Both the position numbers and the translations under genes were made by a program. DNA of 64,000 bases from Rhyacichthys aspro (Eukaryota; Chordata; Actinopteri; Gobiiformes; Rhyacichthyidae), in NCBI GenBank assembly GCA_036850595.1, contig CM072161.1, positions 13,103,905 through 13,167,904 of the forward strand, given 5' to 3'. Positions 61,561 through 64,000 of the stretch are shown piece after piece. Each line of letters starts with the position of its first letter. Position 1 is the stretch's first letter. The notes under the pieces were generated by a model. That model did no database searches. It worked only from the letters and a program-made list of their open reading frames with translations, and was not told where the DNA came from.

Positions 61561-63277
61561 CCCCCAACTGTCTCCACCCTCTGCTCTCCAATCTCTGTCT
61601 TTCTATGAATATGCCAATTTGGTGAGTGTATGTTCAATCATGTGTGTGCAATAAAAAGAACTAATACAAGGCTGGTTAACAATAGGGACTACAATATGAG
61701 CGCATGCTACTGATGCTCCCCTCTGCATAAAGTGTGCACATAGCCATACTACTATTTTTCTTTTTAATTACATTTCCCCCCGCTTCTTATTCACATGCAC
61801 AATACGGACTACACAGCTATTCCCACACCTCTCTGCTCTTTTATATTTGCTGCCACTGATGGCAATTATGTGTGAGCAAAATTACACTATATAAACCGCA
61901 CCGCACTTGCACTCCTCCATTACAGCCATTTGTTTTTAGCCGTAGGATCCCTCAGCCTAGGGTTATATTAAAAACACGCTCCGCTTAATGCACCATACAG
62001 CTGTTATGTTTCTTTGCACTTCATCTAGACTATGTTCAATGGCTTCGTCACGTGATGTCCTCCAAACTAAGTACCTCATGGTTTAAATGCAACACATCTT
62101 CGGATGGTTCCCAGGGCGCGCCAACTTGTATAATACAATAGCGCATTTATCAGCTAATGCTAATTAGACTGTTGCATAGAAACAGGAATAATGTACAGTT
62201 ATGTTTCCTATGCTTCCTCTGTTGCAGTGATGTTTTAGGTTTGCACTATGTTCCCTTTTAAAGCTACATGTACACATGCATGCACATACATGTACACATG
62301 CTACTGTACACTAAAAAACATGGCAGGACTGCAAGGCTGAATTAGACACATTTAGATTATCTTTAGTATAGTTAGTAAAAAAAAAAATAATGCAGTTTTA
62401 AGTCTGTACAAGAGGCAAGCTTCTAAATCTCTTAAAAACTTTGATGAACAGTTCATAACTACAGTGTGTCTTGGGAAGTTGCAGCTTCTTAAAAGTCTGA
62501 CTGGGATAAGGCGGCACACACTTTTGTACCTCATTTTAATATTTTCAATTTGACTTTGCTCTTTGTAGCTTGATAAATGTTATCTGCGAAGTCTGATAAA
62601 TTAAATTCAACTTTGGTAACTCTGATGTGGATTTCCCTGCCGCAGTCAAAGATGAGCTGAAAAATCGCACTATTTTCCTAATTCAGAGGTTAATCAGCTT
62701 TTTAAACAGCTGTTAAGTCGTCACAACTCACACTCACAGCATTGTTTACCTCTTCAGGTGTATTTGAAGGATTTAGACAGCCACTTATGATTTAAATACA
62801 AGAGCCGCTTTATACAAGGCATCTGCTGAGATTAACATCATTATCAACTAAATTGATCATGTTATTGTCAACTAAATTATTCAATTTACATTTTTATTCT
62901 GTATATCTTCAATCTGTTTATTCTGCCTGCTTCAGTCTAAGTAATAACAAAGCCTTCATTAGCATCCTGATCCTCGCTGCACTAATCTCTCAATGTTACA
63001 GTACAGTGCAATGCTAATGTGTTTTTCATTGGAACTCCAAAGAAACAAACAGCCCTTCCCCTGACAGCAAGGTCTGGAGATTACAGTAAATAACAGAGAA
63101 ATAAAGTTCAAATGAATGGACAGAAATAAAATAGGAGGAGGATGTTAAGGTGTGAATGTTTTGTGGCATAAAGCTTTTCTTACTATTTTTTACATAATCA
63201 TATAGTTCCACTTGTGACTGAAATGCAAACACTAATCAGACAGAAAAGGCAGCCATGGTACAAGCCCGTCAAAGTTG

Positions 63278-63735
63278 TACAGTGCCATGAAAAAATGATC
63301 CTTCTGCAGCAGGATGTTGTTTCAAAACACACCAACGAATGAAGGTTTTGGAGTGGCCTAGACTTAAATCTGATTGAGATGCTGTGGCCTGACCTTAAAA
63401 ACACGGTTCTCATGTTCAAAAAACGATTGTGGCTGAATTAAAACAATTCTGCAAAGGAAGAATGGGCCCAAAAGTGAACGACTCATCAGTGCTGAGGGCG
63501 GCACAACCAGTTATTAGGTTAAGGGACAACTACTTTTTCACATAAGGCTAGGTAGATTTGGATAGTTTTTTCAGTTAATAAATAAAATCATCACTTAAAA
63601 ACTGCATTTTGTGTTTACTTGACTTATCTTTGTCTAATATTTAAATTTGTTTGATGATCTGAAACATTTAAGTGAAATAAATATACAAAAAAATAAAAAA
63701 TCAGGAAGAGGGCAACACTTTTTTATGGCGCTGTC
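63278..63735 (+). mobile_element. Tc1/mariner transposon remnant, internally deleted
   Basis: The left end TACAGTGCCATGAAAAA pairs with the imperfect right end TTTTTTATGGCGCTGTC. Most of the transposase is missing. The remaining piece (about 63333-63480) corresponds to the C-terminal transposase coding region around the family EWPxxSPDLNPIE motif, which is broken here by substitutions and a stop. The right portion (63520-63720) matches the long terminal repeat arm typical of fish Tc1 elements, including the sequence around TTTAAATTTGTTTGATGATC. A non-functional fossil. Confidence 0.85.
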
Positions 63736-64000
63736 TGTGACCTATGCTAAAAGGTTTTTGTTTTCCTGGTCTCTCATTATCATGCTCATTATGACCCTCC
63801 TGACACTACCCTATGACACTCCTGCGCTGACCAATGGGCCTGCAGCTGCTCAGCTCTGTCCATATTCACATCATGTTACGTTTATACAACACATATACAA
63901 GAAAACTTTAAAAGTGATCATCTATTTACATGATCACGATACAGTGTGTCAGTATGTGAAGGTTTAGGCATAGCTTTTATAGCCGGGCCCAAATCTGGAT

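Larger units (their letters stand above)
47477..64000 (-). other. msi2 intron (continues beyond the window)
   Basis: At least 16.5 kb without a recognisable Musashi exon. Contains candidate regulatory blocks (48640-49010, 49730-50110, 55330-55460, 58190-58760, 61380-61560), a short palindromic repeat (53131-53208), homopolymers (54761-54784, 57490-57507), a (GAT)n and a decayed Tc1 element (63278-63735). Confidence 0.65.

Noticed and set aside
47500..64000. Search for Musashi RRM and LGMGMLGYPN exons on the minus strand
   Set aside because: No matching peptide or splice-framed exon found by reading; these exons are taken to lie beyond the window.

Overview
This window is vertebrate, almost certainly teleost fish, nuclear DNA. 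It is AT-rich with long intergenic stretches. Its genes are split by GT-AG introns, and the protein-coding exons match two conserved vertebrate genes, nufip2 and msi2. Fish-type mobile DNA is also present: a decayed Tc1/mariner copy, a pair of nested terminal-inverted-repeat elements, simple repeats and a 20-21 bp minisatellite. There are no operons, CRISPR arrays, or rRNA or tRNA genes that I can see.

Layout. Bases 1-530 are upstream sequence with a CCAAT-box promoter. nufip2 (+) is complete in four coding exons between 535 and 4369 (630 aa predicted), followed by a long 3' UTR with several candidate poly(A) signals up to about 8.8 kb. A second complete plus-strand gene, in six coding exons between 9754 and 11537, encodes a 397-aa protein that I do not recognise. 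It has a TATA-like box about 100 bp upstream and a poly(A) signal at 11675. Bases 11740-21950 are mostly non-coding. They hold one orphan open frame on the minus strand, one possible first coding exon on the plus strand at 20.3 kb, and a minisatellite at 20.48-21.03 kb.

The rest of the window, about 21.95-64 kb, is the 3' half of msi2 (Musashi-2) on the minus strand. It has a long 3' UTR, two alternative C-terminal exons (26743-26814 and 28288-28329) and three further C-terminal exons at 31.2, 35.5 and 47.4 kb, lying in very large introns. The RNA-recognition-motif exons are not in the window and must lie beyond 64 kb. The splice signals support at least three independent choices in the Musashi-2 C-terminal tail: an alternative donor adding an RG-rich segment, a 180-nt in-frame cassette, and two different C-termini.

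The introns and the 12-20 kb intergenic stretch contain several blocks rich in homeodomain-type ATTA/TAAT sites that look like conserved regulatory elements. That judgement is by eye only. The unfamiliar items are the 397-aa gene, the alternative msi2 tail, the orphan frame at 11.8-12.1 kb and the nested repeat element at 46.3-47.2 kb.
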